Source: CAYYWP01 sp050176585
GTDB taxonomy: Bacteria > Desulfobacterota > Binatia > HRBIN30 > CADEER01
NCBI GenBank assembly: GCA_050176585.1
Contig: JBFXHX010000050.1
Span: 1-22,842, forward strand
DNA: 22,842 bases
Reading direction: 5' to 3'
Position numbers and translations under genes: made by a program. Below the pieces are notes generated by a model that had not been told where the DNA came from, made no database searches, and saw nothing but the letters and a program-made list of their open reading frames with translations. Positions 7,378-18,207 of this stretch are shown here, in pieces. Within the stretch, counting starts at the first letter, position 1. Each line of letters opens with the position of its first letter.

Positions 7378-7974
7378 TCAGCGTTTCAGCTCGTCGAATG
7401 ACGAGATGATCCGCCCGACCAGGCCGTACTCCTTCGCCGCTTCGGCCGACATCCAGAAATTGCGCTCGGTGTCCTTCTCGACCTTCTTCAGCGGCTGGCC
7501 GGTCTGATCGGCGATGATGCGGTTCAGGCGCGCCCGCATCTTGAGGATCTCCTCCGCTTCGATCTCGAGATCGGTCGCGCGGCCGCCGAACCCGCCCGCC
7601 GGCTGGTGCAGGAGAAAGCGGGTGTTGGGCAGGCAAAACCGCTGCTCGCGCGGTACCGCGAGGTAGATGTGGGCGCCGGCGCTCGCCACCCAGCCGGTGC
7701 CGACGATCAGCACGGCGGGGCGGATGAACCCGAGCAGGTCGTGGATGGTATCGCCAGCTTCGACGTGCCCGCCGGGCGAGTGCAGGTAGAGCGTGATCTC
7801 GTCATCCGACGCGGCCTGCATCGCGAGCAGTTGCTCGGTCACGGCGCGCGCGAGCTCCGCGTGGATCTCGCCGCAGATCACGACCGTGCGCGCCTCGAAC
7901 AACTTCTGCGCGACGCTCGCGCGGGTCGCCATTTCGGCCAAAGGGTTACCGGTCGGTTGTTGTTCCTCGGGCAT
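7378..7974 (-). CDS. clpP: ClpP-like protease subunit with altered triad
   Basis: A 198-residue ClpP-fold protein, normally the barrel protease fed by Clp ATPases. The nucleophile is present in GWVASAGA (Ser98) and the histidine in FLLHQPAGG (His123), followed by the strongly ClpP-like GGRATDLEIEAEEILK. Where E. coli ClpP has its catalytic Asp in DTERDRFLSA, this protein reads DTERNFWMSA, giving Asn172. The ATG at 7974 is chosen because AGAGG (within the complement of 7981-7986) lies about 6 bases upstream; the longer frame further upstream is not ClpP-like. No clpX or tig gene is adjacent, unlike the classical clpP locus, so it is probably a paralogue. It may depend on a partner subunit, use a relaxed triad or be non-proteolytic. 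It is co-directional with the GNAT gene, 97 bases downstream of it. Confidence 0.85.
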   Translation of the reverse strand: MPEEQQPTGNPLAEMATRASVAQKLFEARTVVICGEIHAELARAVTEQLLAMQAASDDEITLYLHSPGGHVEAGDTIHDLLGFIRPAVLIVGTGWVASAGAHIYLAVPREQRFCLPNTRFLLHQPAGGFGGRATDLEIEAEEILKMRARLNRIIADQTGQPLKKVEKDTERNFWMSAEAAKEYGLVGRIISSFDELKR

Positions 7975-8071
7975 CGCGTTCCTCTCGTCGTCGCTCGGCC
8001 GCGCTCGCAGTCTGCGGCCTCCTCTGATGTTCCGGCTCGAGGCGAAGCCTAACAGCGAACTCCGCGGGCGC

Positions 8072-8893
8072 CTAGCTATGCCCGGCCTGCGCCAGCACGC
8101 GGTACTCGGTGAAGGTGCGGAACCCCATCCGCTCGTACACCGGGCGGCCCATCGGCGACGCCTGCAAATTGGCGAATGCACCGCCGCGCCGCAGGCCTTC
8201 GCGCAGCGCCGCCCACGTCACCGCCTCCGCGTATCGATGTCCGCGCGCCGCTGGCACGCAGCCGACCCAGCCGATGCCGGCCACGCCGTGCGTGACATAG
8301 ACGGCCGCGGCGGCGACGGGCTCCTCTCCGAGGTAGCCGACGAAGCCCTGGATGTGCGAAGCGCACACGCTCTCGAGCTGGGCGAACGCATCGGCCGCGT
8401 ACTCCGGCGGCGACCCGTAGGTCGCGTACGCGGCCGCCGACACGTCGCGGAACGCTTCGCGCCCGCGGTCGTCGCGGGCGGCGCGCACCTCGAGTCCGGG
8501 CGGCGCGCAGCGCGTGCCGGGATCCGCGATGAGCGCCATGCCTGGCAAGGTGGTGTGGGTGGTGTAGCCGCGCGCCCGCAGCGCGCGCTCGACCGCCGCG
8601 TCGGCGTGCGCGCGGACCCAGATGGAATAGGGCGGCCGCCCGGCATAGAAGCGCTCGGCGGCGGCCGCCAGCTCCCCCGCGTCACAGGGCGCGTGCACCA
8701 TGAGGGCGTTCTGGAACGCGCCGGCGCGCGGCCCCCAGAGCATGGAGTAGGCCGGCGTCTCCACCAGCTCCGCGCCGGCGCAGCGGCGCGCGATGTCGCG
8801 GTACATCTCCCAGCAGTTGAGATCCATCGCCCGCAACAGCGCGTCGCGCGCCGCGGGGCCGGTCGCGTCGCGGGCATTCGGATCGGCGCTCAT
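8072..8893 (-). CDS. GNAT-family N-acetyltransferase
   Basis: A 273-residue protein with a C-terminal GNAT fold (acetyl-CoA-dependent acyl transfer). The acetyl-CoA loop is visible as CVPAARGHRYAEAVTWAALR (about residues 209-228), followed by NLQASPMGRPVYERMGF, the usual last strand and helix. The N-terminal half (MDLNCWEMYRDIARR...ETPAYSMLWG) resembles the degenerate first GNAT domain found in two-domain members. The substrate is unknown. The ATG at 8893 has GGAG about 7 bases upstream (minus strand). It is transcribed towards clpP and diverges from hflX across the first assembly gap, so its promoter may lie in or beside the unresolved bases. Confidence 0.75.
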   Translation of the reverse strand: MSADPNARDATGPAARDALLRAMDLNCWEMYRDIARRCAGAELVETPAYSMLWGPRAGAFQNALMVHAPCDAGELAAAAERFYAGRPPYSIWVRAHADAAVERALRARGYTTHTTLPGMALIADPGTRCAPPGLEVRAARDDRGREAFRDVSAAAYATYGSPPEYAADAFAQLESVCASHIQGFVGYLGEEPVAAAAVYVTHGVAGIGWVGCVPAARGHRYAEAVTWAALREGLRRGGAFANLQASPMGRPVYERMGFRTFTEYRVLAQAGHS

Positions 8894-8990
8894 GCGGTCT
8901 CCATCCTGCGTTCGGTGTGCTCGAGGGTGACTCGGGGCTCGCGGCGGCAGCCTATCACGCCGGCCCGCTCGGCGTGGAGCGCGCGGCGCC

Positions 8991-9090
8991 NNNNNNNNNN
9001 NNNNNNNNNNNNNNNNNNNNNNNNNNNNNNNNNNNNNNNNNNNNNNNNNNNNNNNNNNNNNNNNNNNNNNNNNNNNNNNNNNNNNNNNNN
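8991..9090. other. Assembly gap of 100 N
   Basis: Exactly 100 N, the conventional placeholder for a gap of unknown size. The ten bases before it and the ten after it are identical (GCGCGGCGCC). The two contigs may therefore overlap, and little or nothing may be missing. The gap lies between the divergent GNAT and hflX genes, in the promoter region. Confidence 0.95.
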
Positions 9091-9133
9091 GCGCGGCGCC
9101 CGGCTGGCCTTGACGTCGGAACCCGCGTCCGCG

Positions 9134-10429
9134 ATGGTCGATGTGCCGGTGATTGAGATAGCCAACAACCGCGAACGCGCCGTGCTGGTCGCCATCGATC
9201 GCGGCCGCGACGCGCTGCTCGACGTCGACGAATCGCTGGCCGAGCTCGAGCGCCTGAGCGAGACGGCCGGGGTCGAGGTGGTCGGCCGCGCGATCCAGCC
9301 GGCGCGGCGGTTGCACGCCGGGACGCTGATCGGCGCCGGCAAGATCAGCGAGGTCGCGCAGGCGGCCGAGCGCGCCGGCGCGCGCCTGGTGATCTTCGAC
9401 GACGAGCTCTCGCCGGCGCAGCAGCGCAACCTCGAGAAGCAGCTCTCGGCGCGCGTGATCGACCGCACCCAGCTCATCCTCGACATCTTCGCCCAGCGCG
9501 CTACCTCCCAGGCCGGCAAGCTGCAGGTCGAGCTCGCCCAGCTCGAGTACCTGCTGCCGCGCCTCACCCGCCAGTGGTCGCATCTTTCGCGGCTCGGCGG
9601 CGGCGTGGTGGGCGCGCGCGGGCCGGGCGAGACGCAGCTCGAGGTCGACCGCCGGCGCGTGCGCGAGCGCATCGCGGGGCTGCGGCGGCGGTTGAAGGAG
9701 GTGTCGCGCACGCGCGGGCTGCACCGCGCCGGGCGCGATGCCGTGCCGTATCCGACGGTGGCGCTGGTCGGCTACACGAACTCCGGCAAGTCGACGCTGA
9801 TGAACGCGTTGACCGACGCCGGCGTGCTGGTCGCCGATCAGCTGTTCGCGACTCTCGACCCGACGGTCCGGATGCTGCGGCTGCCCGACGGCGGCGAGGC
9901 GCTGCTGGTCGACACCGTCGGCTTCATCCACAAGCTGCCGCACGGCTTCGTCGATGCGTTCAAGAGCACGCTCGAGGAGGTGCAGACCGCCAACCTGCTG
10001 CTGCACGTCGTCGACGCGAGCGACCGCCACGCCGATGAGCACATGCGGGTGGTCGAGGGTGTGCTCGGCGAGCTCGGCGCGGCGGAGCTGCCGCGGATCA
10101 CCGTGCTGAACAAGTCCGACCTGCCGGCTCCTGCGCGGCCTGCCACGTCGGGGCCGAGCTGCGCGGTGTCGGCGCGCACCGGCGACGGGCTCGCGCAGCT
10201 CCTCCGCCAGATCAGCACGCTGCTCGCGGCCCAGCAGGAGCGCCTGCACGTGATGATCCCCGTCCATCGCGGCGACCTGCTCGCGCAGCTCCACCAGGCC
10301 GGCCGGGTCACCGAACAGAGCCTGCACGACGGCGCCTACGCGGTGACGGCCTATGTCCCCGCCAAGATCGCCGGGCGCATCCGCAAGCTGCTGAACGGCG
10401 GGCGGCGGGGCGCGGCGCCGGGCCCTTGA
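9134..10429 (+). CDS. hflX: GTPase HflX
   Basis: A 431-residue ribosome-associated GTPase that splits stalled or heat-damaged 70S ribosomes. The N-terminal HflX domain is clear: AGKISEV, LVIFDDELSPAQQRNLEKQL, VIDRTQLILDIFAQRA and GARGPGETQLEVDRR. The GTPase domain has G1 GYTNSGKST (213-221), G3 DTVGF (260-264), G4 NKSD (326-329) and G5 SARTG. Length is close to E. coli HflX (426). The ATG at 9134 gives a normal N-terminus (VIEIANNRERAVLVAI); an in-frame TTG at 9110 would add 8 residues. Only 43 bases separate this ATG from the gap, so the promoter is not visible. It heads a plus-strand cluster with pgsA, a LolA-like gene and acnA. Its usual partner hfq is absent. Confidence 0.95.
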   Translation: MVDVPVIEIANNRERAVLVAIDRGRDALLDVDESLAELERLSETAGVEVVGRAIQPARRLHAGTLIGAGKISEVAQAAERAGARLVIFDDELSPAQQRNLEKQLSARVIDRTQLILDIFAQRATSQAGKLQVELAQLEYLLPRLTRQWSHLSRLGGGVVGARGPGETQLEVDRRRVRERIAGLRRRLKEVSRTRGLHRAGRDAVPYPTVALVGYTNSGKSTLMNALTDAGVLVADQLFATLDPTVRMLRLPDGGEALLVDTVGFIHKLPHGFVDAFKSTLEEVQTANLLLHVVDASDRHADEHMRVVEGVLGELGAAELPRITVLNKSDLPAPARPATSGPSCAVSARTGDGLAQLLRQISTLLAAQQERLHVMIPVHRGDLLAQLHQAGRVTEQSLHDGAYAVTAYVPAKIAGRIRKLLNGGRRGAAPGP

Positions 10430-10450
10430 AGCGCCCGCCCGCCCGCGGCG

Positions 10451-10471
10451 CTGGCGCGCTCCGCGCGCCAG
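10451..10471. terminator. Perfect hairpin after hflX
   Basis: CTGGCGCGC (10451-10459), loop TCC, GCGCGCCAG (10463-10471): a 9-bp perfect stem in the 103-base spacer between hflX and pgsA. No T-run follows, so it may be a processing or stability signal rather than a full terminator. Confidence 0.5.
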
Positions 10472-10532
10472 TGAATGGCGCGGCGACGGGCTGCACCGCG
10501 GCGCACGCGCTTGCTATGGATGGCCCGACCTG

Positions 10533-11096
10533 ATGCTGACCCTGCCGAACTTCCTCACCCTGCTGCGCATCATCGCCATTCCGGTCTTCTTGATCGCGCT
10601 CGCCAACGGCAACCACAGCGCGGCGTTCATCTTGTTCCTCGCCGCCGGCGTGACCGATGCCGTGGACGGCGCGGTGGCGCGCCTCACCGACAGCCACTCG
10701 AGCCTCGGGGCGGTGCTGGATCCGCTGGCCGACAAGCTCCTGCTGCTGAGCGCGTTCATCGTGCTCGGGTTCACCGGCGCGCTCCCGGCCTGGCTCGCCG
10801 CGCTCGTGGTCGCGCGCGACGTGATCATCGTGCTCGGCTACGGAGCGGTCTTCGTCGTCGACCACGAGTGGATGGACGTCGCGCCCACCATGCTCGGCAA
10901 GCTCAGCACCTTCTTCCAGCTCTTCACCATCGGGTTCGTGCTCTTGCGGCTGGCGCGACCGGAGCTGCCGCTCGCGACCGCGACGGCGGTTTTGCAGATC
11001 GCCACCGGCGTGCTCACGGCGGGGTCCGGCATCCAGTACGTGTACCGCGGGTTGTTGTGGCACCAGCGCCGGGTTAACGTCGGCGCTTCGTCATGA
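10533..11096 (+). CDS. pgsA: CDP-alcohol phosphatidyltransferase, PgsA-like
   Basis: A 187-residue integral membrane enzyme, probably CDP-diacylglycerol:glycerol-3-phosphate 3-phosphatidyltransferase, the first committed step to phosphatidylglycerol. The family signature DxxDGxxARxxxxxxxxGxxxDxxxD is complete: D42, D45, G46, A49, R50, G59, D63 and D67. The MLTLPNFLTLLRIIAIPVF start is typical of PgsA, and several hydrophobic helices follow. The size matches E. coli PgsA (182). The ribosome site is weak. The stop lies 16 bases before the next gene, suggesting cotranscription. Other CDP-alcohol transferases such as cardiolipin synthase cannot be fully excluded. Confidence 0.85.
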   Translation: MLTLPNFLTLLRIIAIPVFLIALANGNHSAAFILFLAAGVTDAVDGAVARLTDSHSSLGAVLDPLADKLLLLSAFIVLGFTGALPAWLAALVVARDVIIVLGYGAVFVVDHEWMDVAPTMLGKLSTFFQLFTIGFVLLRLARPELPLATATAVLQIATGVLTAGSGIQYVYRGLLWHQRRVNVGASS

Positions 11097-11112
11097 GCAG
11101 GGGCCGGCACGG

Positions 11113-11913
11113 ATGAAGGCGGGGTGGCGGGCCGCGGCGGCCGCGCTGTTGCTGGCCGCGGCGGCGCCGGCGGCCGAGGACGGCAACGCGGTGCTCGAGC
11201 GCGCCCGCGCGCTCAACCGCGGCGAGCGGTACTGGAACGACCGCACGCAGCGGATGCGCCTCACCATCGTCGACCGGCGCGGCAACGAGCACCGGCGCGA
11301 GCTCGAGGTGCGCACGAAGCGCTATGGCCCCGAAGCGAGCCGCTCGATCATGTTCTTCCACGCCCCGCCGCACGTGGAGGGCATCGGGTTCCTGCAGTGG
11401 GTCGACCCGCGCGGCGCCGACCACCAGTGGCTCTGGCTGCCAGCGCTGAAGCGCGTGCGCCAGATCAGCCAGGGCGCCCGCACCGAGAGCTTCGTCGGCA
11501 CCGACTTCAGCTACGAGGACCTCGCGATCATGGCCGAGGCGCTCGACTGGGGCAGCGAGGAGGCGAGCGCCGCGCCGGTGGGCGAGGACGTCATCGACGG
11601 GCAGCGCTGCGCGGTGATCGAGCTGCGCCCGACGCCGGCGGCGGACGTGCACTACGGCACCGTGCGGCTCTGGCTCGGCACCGAGGATTACGTGGTGCAC
11701 AAGTACGAGTTTCGCGACGCGAGCGGCGAGCCGGTGAAGACGCTGGCGCTCTCCGACGTGCGCGTGGAGAGCGGCATTCCGTCCGCGCACCACCTGGAAA
11801 TGCGCAACGAGCGCACCGGCGGGCGGACGGTGGCGGAGCTGAGCGAGCTCGCCTTCAACCGCGGCCTGAGCGACGAGGAATTTACCCAGCGCCGGCTCGA
11901 AAAGGGCCTCTGA
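11113..11913 (+). CDS. Outer membrane lipoprotein-sorting (LolA-like) protein
   Basis: A 266-residue exported protein of the LolA-like family often annotated outer membrane lipoprotein-sorting protein. Residues 1-21 are an Ala/Leu-rich signal peptide with likely cleavage near APA-A. The mature part carries family hallmarks: RMRLTIVDRRGNEHRRELEV, SIMFFHAPPHVEGIGFLQWV, DHQWLWLPALKRVRQIS, and then FVGTDFSYEDL (about residues 133-143). Members are predicted periplasmic beta-rich carriers of lipid or lipoprotein, often beside RND-type exporters; none is visible here. It starts 16 bases after pgsA and ends 66 bases before acnA. True LolA is shorter, so a general lipid-binding role is safer. Confidence 0.8.
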   Translation: MKAGWRAAAAALLLAAAAPAAEDGNAVLERARALNRGERYWNDRTQRMRLTIVDRRGNEHRRELEVRTKRYGPEASRSIMFFHAPPHVEGIGFLQWVDPRGADHQWLWLPALKRVRQISQGARTESFVGTDFSYEDLAIMAEALDWGSEEASAAPVGEDVIDGQRCAVIELRPTPAADVHYGTVRLWLGTEDYVVHKYEFRDASGEPVKTLALSDVRVESGIPSAHHLEMRNERTGGRTVAELSELAFNRGLSDEEFTQRRLEKGL

Positions 11914-11979
11914 TCTCGAACCCGGGCACCGCCGCCGCGAGCCCGTTCCCCCAGCTAGACACGAGAGGATACACGGACC

Positions 11980-14730
<2,751 letters not shown>

Positions 14731-14754
14731 AGTGCCCCGCCATAGATTAAAAGC

Positions 14755-14783
14755 TTGCAATACGGATCTGTCTGGAATTTAGT
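14755..14783 (+). promoter_or_regulatory. Candidate sigma70-like promoter for protein A
   Basis: TTGCAA (14755-14760), a 17-base spacer, then TTTAGT (14778-14783), each matching four of six consensus bases. It sits in the only AT-richer patch of the region, between acnA and threonine-rich protein A, and points at A. The match is moderate and unsupported by any start-site data. Confidence 0.35.
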
Positions 14784-14842
14784 CTGCGGACGTAGCCGCG
14801 GGCACGGCCGCGGCCCGAGCGGCTCGGTGCGGGGGAATTTTT

Positions 14843-14881
14843 GACGCATGCAACAAATTCCCGACGGATTGCGTCTCCGTC
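14843..14881 (+). promoter_or_regulatory. Two competing leader hairpins before protein A
   Basis: GACGCA (14843-14848) can pair with TGCGTC (14870-14875), and GACGGA (14863-14868) can pair with TCCGTC (14876-14881). The second stem's loop contains the first stem's right arm, so they exclude each other. They end just before the AGGAG at 14884-14888. This could tune translation. Stems are only 6 bp, so chance is possible. Confidence 0.3.
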
Positions 14882-14897
14882 ACAGGAGATTGTGAGT

Positions 14898-16579
14898 TTG
14901 ACCCCATCGGGTGTGTTCGACAGTTGGCGCCGACGGACGATCATGGCGGGGCTCGCGCTCGCCGCCGCGTGGTGCGCGGCGGGCGCCGCGGACGCGCAAT
15001 CGGGCCCGGTGATCCGCTTTGCCGGTGCTATCAATCAAGACGGGTGTGAGTTCTGCTGCGGATTTTCCTGCCAGCAGACGCCGACGCCGACGCCGGACGT
15101 CGAGGAAGGCGTGCGCGTGTTTCACGTTCCCTCCGGGCAATTCCTGCTGGTGATCGAGGCCAGCCCGGGGACGTCCTTGCGGCAGCCCGGCAGCGAGGGC
15201 GTGTTCTTCAGCACCGACGTGCTACCGATCACGCATTTCTCCGGGCAACCCTCGCTCCAGGTCCTGGCCGAGCACCCGATGGGGAACGGCTCGCCCGAGT
15301 TCGATTGCCGCACGGAGCCGATCGGCGGCGTGCCGGGGTTTCCCGAGCTCGATTTCAGCGGCGGCGAGGCGGTGAACACGGCGCTCGCCGAGACGGCGTG
15401 CCGCTTCGAGCTCCAAACCAGCACCGGCAACGCGTGCACCCGCGATCGCTTCGGCAGCTTCTCGTTCGTCCACCCGTCGACGACCCGCCAGTACTGCTTC
15501 CAGGTCACCACCACGGCCGAGCTGCCGTTCGGGCCCACCCGCTTCGCCGTCCGCTTGCGCGACACGAACGGCAATCTGGGGCCGCGCCACGAGTTCATCG
15601 TGCGCGTCGGCCCGCCGGGCCCGACCGGGACGCCGACCGCCACGCCGACCCGGACGATCTTTTTCTCGCCGACGCACACCCCGACCCGCACCGCGACGTG
15701 GACGGGGACGGCCACGCGCACGGGCACGAACACGCGCACCGCGACACCGACGGGCACGGCGACGTTCACGCGCACGCCGACGCGGACCGGCACGCCGACG
15801 CGCACGTCAACCGCTTCGCGCACGCTGACGCCGACGCTCACGCCGACCGGCCCGACGCGCACGCCGACGCCCGCGGCGGCGAGCCGGTCGGGTCAGGTCC
15901 GCTATTACGCCAGCGACGGGCCGGTGCCGAACGCGACCGTGGCGTGCAAGGGCGCGGCGGATCAGAGCACCGGCACCCAGGCGAATGGCACGTATGCGCT
16001 GACCGGCTTGCCGAGCGGCAACATCACAGTGGAGCCGAAGAAGGCCGGCGACCTGGGCTCGCCGCCCGCCGTGACCGCGTTCGACGCCGCTCAGGTGCTC
16101 CGCTTCGTCGCGGGCGATCGGGGATTCACCGCGCGTGAGCGCCTCGCATGCGATGTGAGCGGCGACGGCAGCGTGAGCGCGTTTGACGCCGTCTACATCC
16201 TGCAGCTCCAGGTCGGCACCATTACGCGCCTGCCGGCGGCCACCCGGTGCGACTCCGACTGGCTGTTCGACCCGATTCCCGGCCCGGCGCCGAACCAGCG
16301 GCTGATCGCGCCGCTCCTCACCTCCCAGACGTGCCGGCAGGGCGCCATCGCCTACGAGCCGATGGCGGGTGATGCGGCGCAGCAGGACTTCGCGGGCATC
16401 CTGTTCGGCGACTGCACGGGCAACTGGCAGCCGGGCGCGCAGGGCGCTGCCGCGGCGCTCACCCGGGCGGCGGCACCGGCGGCGAGCGCGCGTGCGCGCG
16501 TCGCGCGGCGCAACCGAGAGGGCGTGCTGCGGGTCGCCATCGCGCTCGATGCGGTCGAGCCGTTCGTGTCGGCCGATTT
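14898..16579 (+). CDS. Secreted threonine-rich dockerin protein A (cut by gap)
   Basis: A large exported protein, 560 residues to the gap. The TTG at 14898 is chosen because AGGAG (14884-14888) lies 9 bases upstream; a GTG at 14892 is possible but too close. A signal peptide (RRRTIMAGLALAAAWCAAGAADA) ends near residue 34. Residues about 36-240 form a cysteine-containing domain homologous to the C-terminus of protein B: FLLVIEA, EPIGGVP, ACRF, ACTRD and FIVRV recur. A Thr/Arg/Pro-rich rod follows (about 243-328), then a short repeat resembling carboxypeptidase-regulatory beta-sandwiches (GQVRYYASDGPVPNATV). Next is a dockerin-like segment with a clear loop DVSGDGSVSAFDA near 418 and a degenerate partner AFDAAQVLRF. 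The last visible part (GVLRVAIALDAVEPFVSAD) looks like the opening strand of a cohesin-like domain, but the gap removes the rest. Likely a surface or secreted assembly or adhesion protein; no catalytic motif is visible. Confidence 0.7.
15629..15880 (+). repeat. Thr-Arg-Pro coding low-complexity repeat in protein A
   Basis: Short irregular repeats of ACG/ACC codons alternating with CGC, CCG and GGC encode TPTRT- and TATRT-like units. The stretch is a likely extended linker between folded domains and is a probable substrate for O-glycosylation. Its composition matches the longer rod in protein B. Confidence 0.75.
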
Positions 16580-16679
16580 NNNNNNNNNNNNNNNNNNNNN
16601 NNNNNNNNNNNNNNNNNNNNNNNNNNNNNNNNNNNNNNNNNNNNNNNNNNNNNNNNNNNNNNNNNNNNNNNNNNNNNNN
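16580..16679. other. Assembly gap of 100 N
   Basis: Exactly 100 N, size unknown. It removes the 3' end of protein A and whatever followed it. Unlike the first gap, the flanks show no useful overlap. The open frame that continues through the N run into the lipoprotein region is antisense to that gene and is not the real end of protein A. Confidence 0.95.
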
Positions 16680-16694
16680 CTTTTCAGCAGCGAC

Positions 16695-17210
16695 TCAGAA
16701 CGTGGCGTCGATCTTGACCTTCTTGTCCGTCTCGCACTGGCCGAGCCCGCCGCCTTCCATGCCCTCGGTCGGATCGGCGAGGTGGAACCGGCAGCGCATG
16801 CGGCCGCCGCGATCGCCGAGCAGCGTGGCGATGGCCTTGCCGCTGTAGTTCCGCACGAACGTCGGCATATCGGCCCCGACCATATAATCGGGCGTATCGT
16901 CGGCCCACGGGCCCCAGTCCCCCCACCCGACATCCCATCCCGCCCAGAAGGGCAGGAGGGTATCGGCCTCGGTGTCGGAGGTGACCTGCAGGTAACGCCC
17001 GGAGTATTGCTCGCCGTCCGGCATGGTGGCGGTGAGCATGCCGTTCAACCCGAAGCGCTCGGTGCGGTAGCTCATCGCCACGGGCTTCGCGCCGCCGTCG
17101 GCGGTCTCGACCGCGCGGATGGGCCCGCTCGCGGCGCAGCCGGCTAGGAGTCCAGAGAGCGCGGCGGCGAGGGCCAGCGCGGCGATCGTTCGCAAACCGT
17201 TCGGCATCAT
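16695..17210 (-). CDS. Predicted lipoprotein of unknown function
   Basis: A 171-residue protein with a type II signal peptide: a positive start (MMPNGLR), a hydrophobic Ala/Leu stretch and the lipobox LAGC with C25 as the lipidated residue. The mature part has no family I recognise. It includes MSYRTERFGLNGMLTATMPDGE followed by SGRYLQVTSD, a Trp-rich stretch (WAGWDVGWGDWGPW), and near the end MRCRFHL and GLGQCETDKK, which may form a disulfide. The MRCRF...G.CE...K ending and the YSG.. pattern resemble small envelope lipoproteins that coat or sense the outer membrane. Start is either of the first two ATG codons; no good Shine-Dalgarno is visible. It diverges from the HAD gene and ends 15 bases from the second gap. 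Confidence 0.7.
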   Translation of the reverse strand: MMPNGLRTIAALALAAALSGLLAGCAASGPIRAVETADGGAKPVAMSYRTERFGLNGMLTATMPDGEQYSGRYLQVTSDTEADTLLPFWAGWDVGWGDWGPWADDTPDYMVGADMPTFVRNYSGKAIATLLGDRGGRMRCRFHLADPTEGMEGGGLGQCETDKKVKIDATF

Positions 17211-17304
17211 CCGGCGCTCTGTATGTGCTCCGCTTCTCTATTTCCAGCCGAATTTCCGCCGCGCGGGTTCCAATTGCGCGTTGCGCGCGGGCGTCGCGCT
17301 AACT

Positions 17305-17363
17305 CAGCGCCGAGACGCGGAGGGCGCCGCGCTTGCAGCGCAGCCTGCGCGCCGCTGCGGTGG
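17305..17363. repeat. Possible degenerate inverted repeat 3
   Basis: The left part (CAGCGCCGAGACGCGGAGG, 17305-17323) resembles the arms of the repeat at 5072-5146. The right part (17341-17363) pairs with it only loosely. It lies in the 217-base space between the divergent lipoprotein and HAD genes, so it does not follow a stop codon like the other copies. It is listed as a doubtful family member. Confidence 0.3.
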
Positions 17364-17427
17364 AGAGATCTTTGCGATTGCGCCGCGTCCGCGAACGTGG
17401 TGAACGCGACGGGCGAGAGGAGCCGAT

Positions 17428-18207
17428 ATGCGCCGCCACGAAGTCGTGTCCCTGGTGGACATCGATAACACCCTGCTCGACAACGATGCCGTCACGGCCG
17501 ACCTGCGCCAGCACCTCACGGATGAGGTCGGCCGCGAGCGCCAGCAGCGGTACTGGGAGATCTTCGAGCAGCTGCGCGACGAGCTCGGCTATGCGGATTA
17601 CCTCGGCGCGCTGCAGCGCTACCGGGGCGAGAACCCGCGCGACGCGCACCTGCTGTCGGTGTCGAGCTACCTCATCGACTATCCGTTCGCGAACCGCCTG
17701 TATCCCGGATCGCTCGACGTGCTCGCGCACCTGAAGCACTGGGGGCCGGTGGTGGTGCTGTCCGACGGCGACGTCGTGTTCCAACCGCGCAAGATCCAGC
17801 GCTCCGGCATCTTCGAGGCGGTGGACGGCAACGTGCTCATCTACATCCACAAGGAGCAGGAGCTGGACGATGTCGAGCGGCGCTACCCGGCCAAGCACTA
17901 CGTGCTGGTGGACGACAAGCCGCGCTTGCTCGATGCGATCAAGCGCGCGTGGGATACGCGCGTGACGACCGTGTTCCCGCGCCAGGGCCACTACGCGCTC
18001 GATCCCGACGCCTTCGCCAAATACTCCGTGCCGGACGTGACGGTGCAGCGGATCGGCGAGCTCGTCGACTACGATTTGAAGTCACTGAAGGCGGCCACGC
18101 GCCCCGCCGCCGCGGTCCACGCGGCGGCTGCCACTGGCCGTCGGGGCACCGGCCGCACGACTTCGCGCGCGGCGCGTTCGCGCGGGGCGCGGTCGCGCGC
18201 GCGCTGA
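17428..18207 (+). CDS. HAD-superfamily hydrolase
   Basis: A 259-residue haloacid dehalogenase-fold phosphatase. Motif I is DIDNTLLD (11-18), with D11 the expected nucleophile and D13 the acid; motif II is VVLSDGD (around residue 110); motif III is the Lys in PRKIQRSGIF; motif IV is LVDDKPRLL. A helical cap lies between motifs I and II (about 20-90). Substrates are probably small phosphorylated metabolites, not identifiable here. AGAGGAG (17416-17422) lies 5 bases before the ATG, a strong start. Residues after about 225 (ATRPAAAVHAAAATGRRG...) are Ala/Arg/Gly low-complexity and unlike the family, suggesting a read-on tail or a genus-specific extension. It is apparently a single-gene unit. Confidence 0.8.
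   Translation: MRRHEVVSLVDIDNTLLDNDAVTADLRQHLTDEVGRERQQRYWEIFEQLRDELGYADYLGALQRYRGENPRDAHLLSVSSYLIDYPFANRLYPGSLDVLAHLKHWGPVVVLSDGDVVFQPRKIQRSGIFEAVDGNVLIYIHKEQELDDVERRYPAKHYVLVDDKPRLLDAIKRAWDTRVTTVFPRQGHYALDPDAFAKYSVPDVTVQRIGELVDYDLKSLKAATRPAAAVHAAAATGRRGTGRTTSRAARSRGARSRAR

Noticed and set aside
16680..17147. Continuation of protein A beyond the second gap
   Set aside because: The frame after the N run is antisense to a lipoprotein with a clear lipobox, and gap length is unknown, so frame continuity across it has no meaning.
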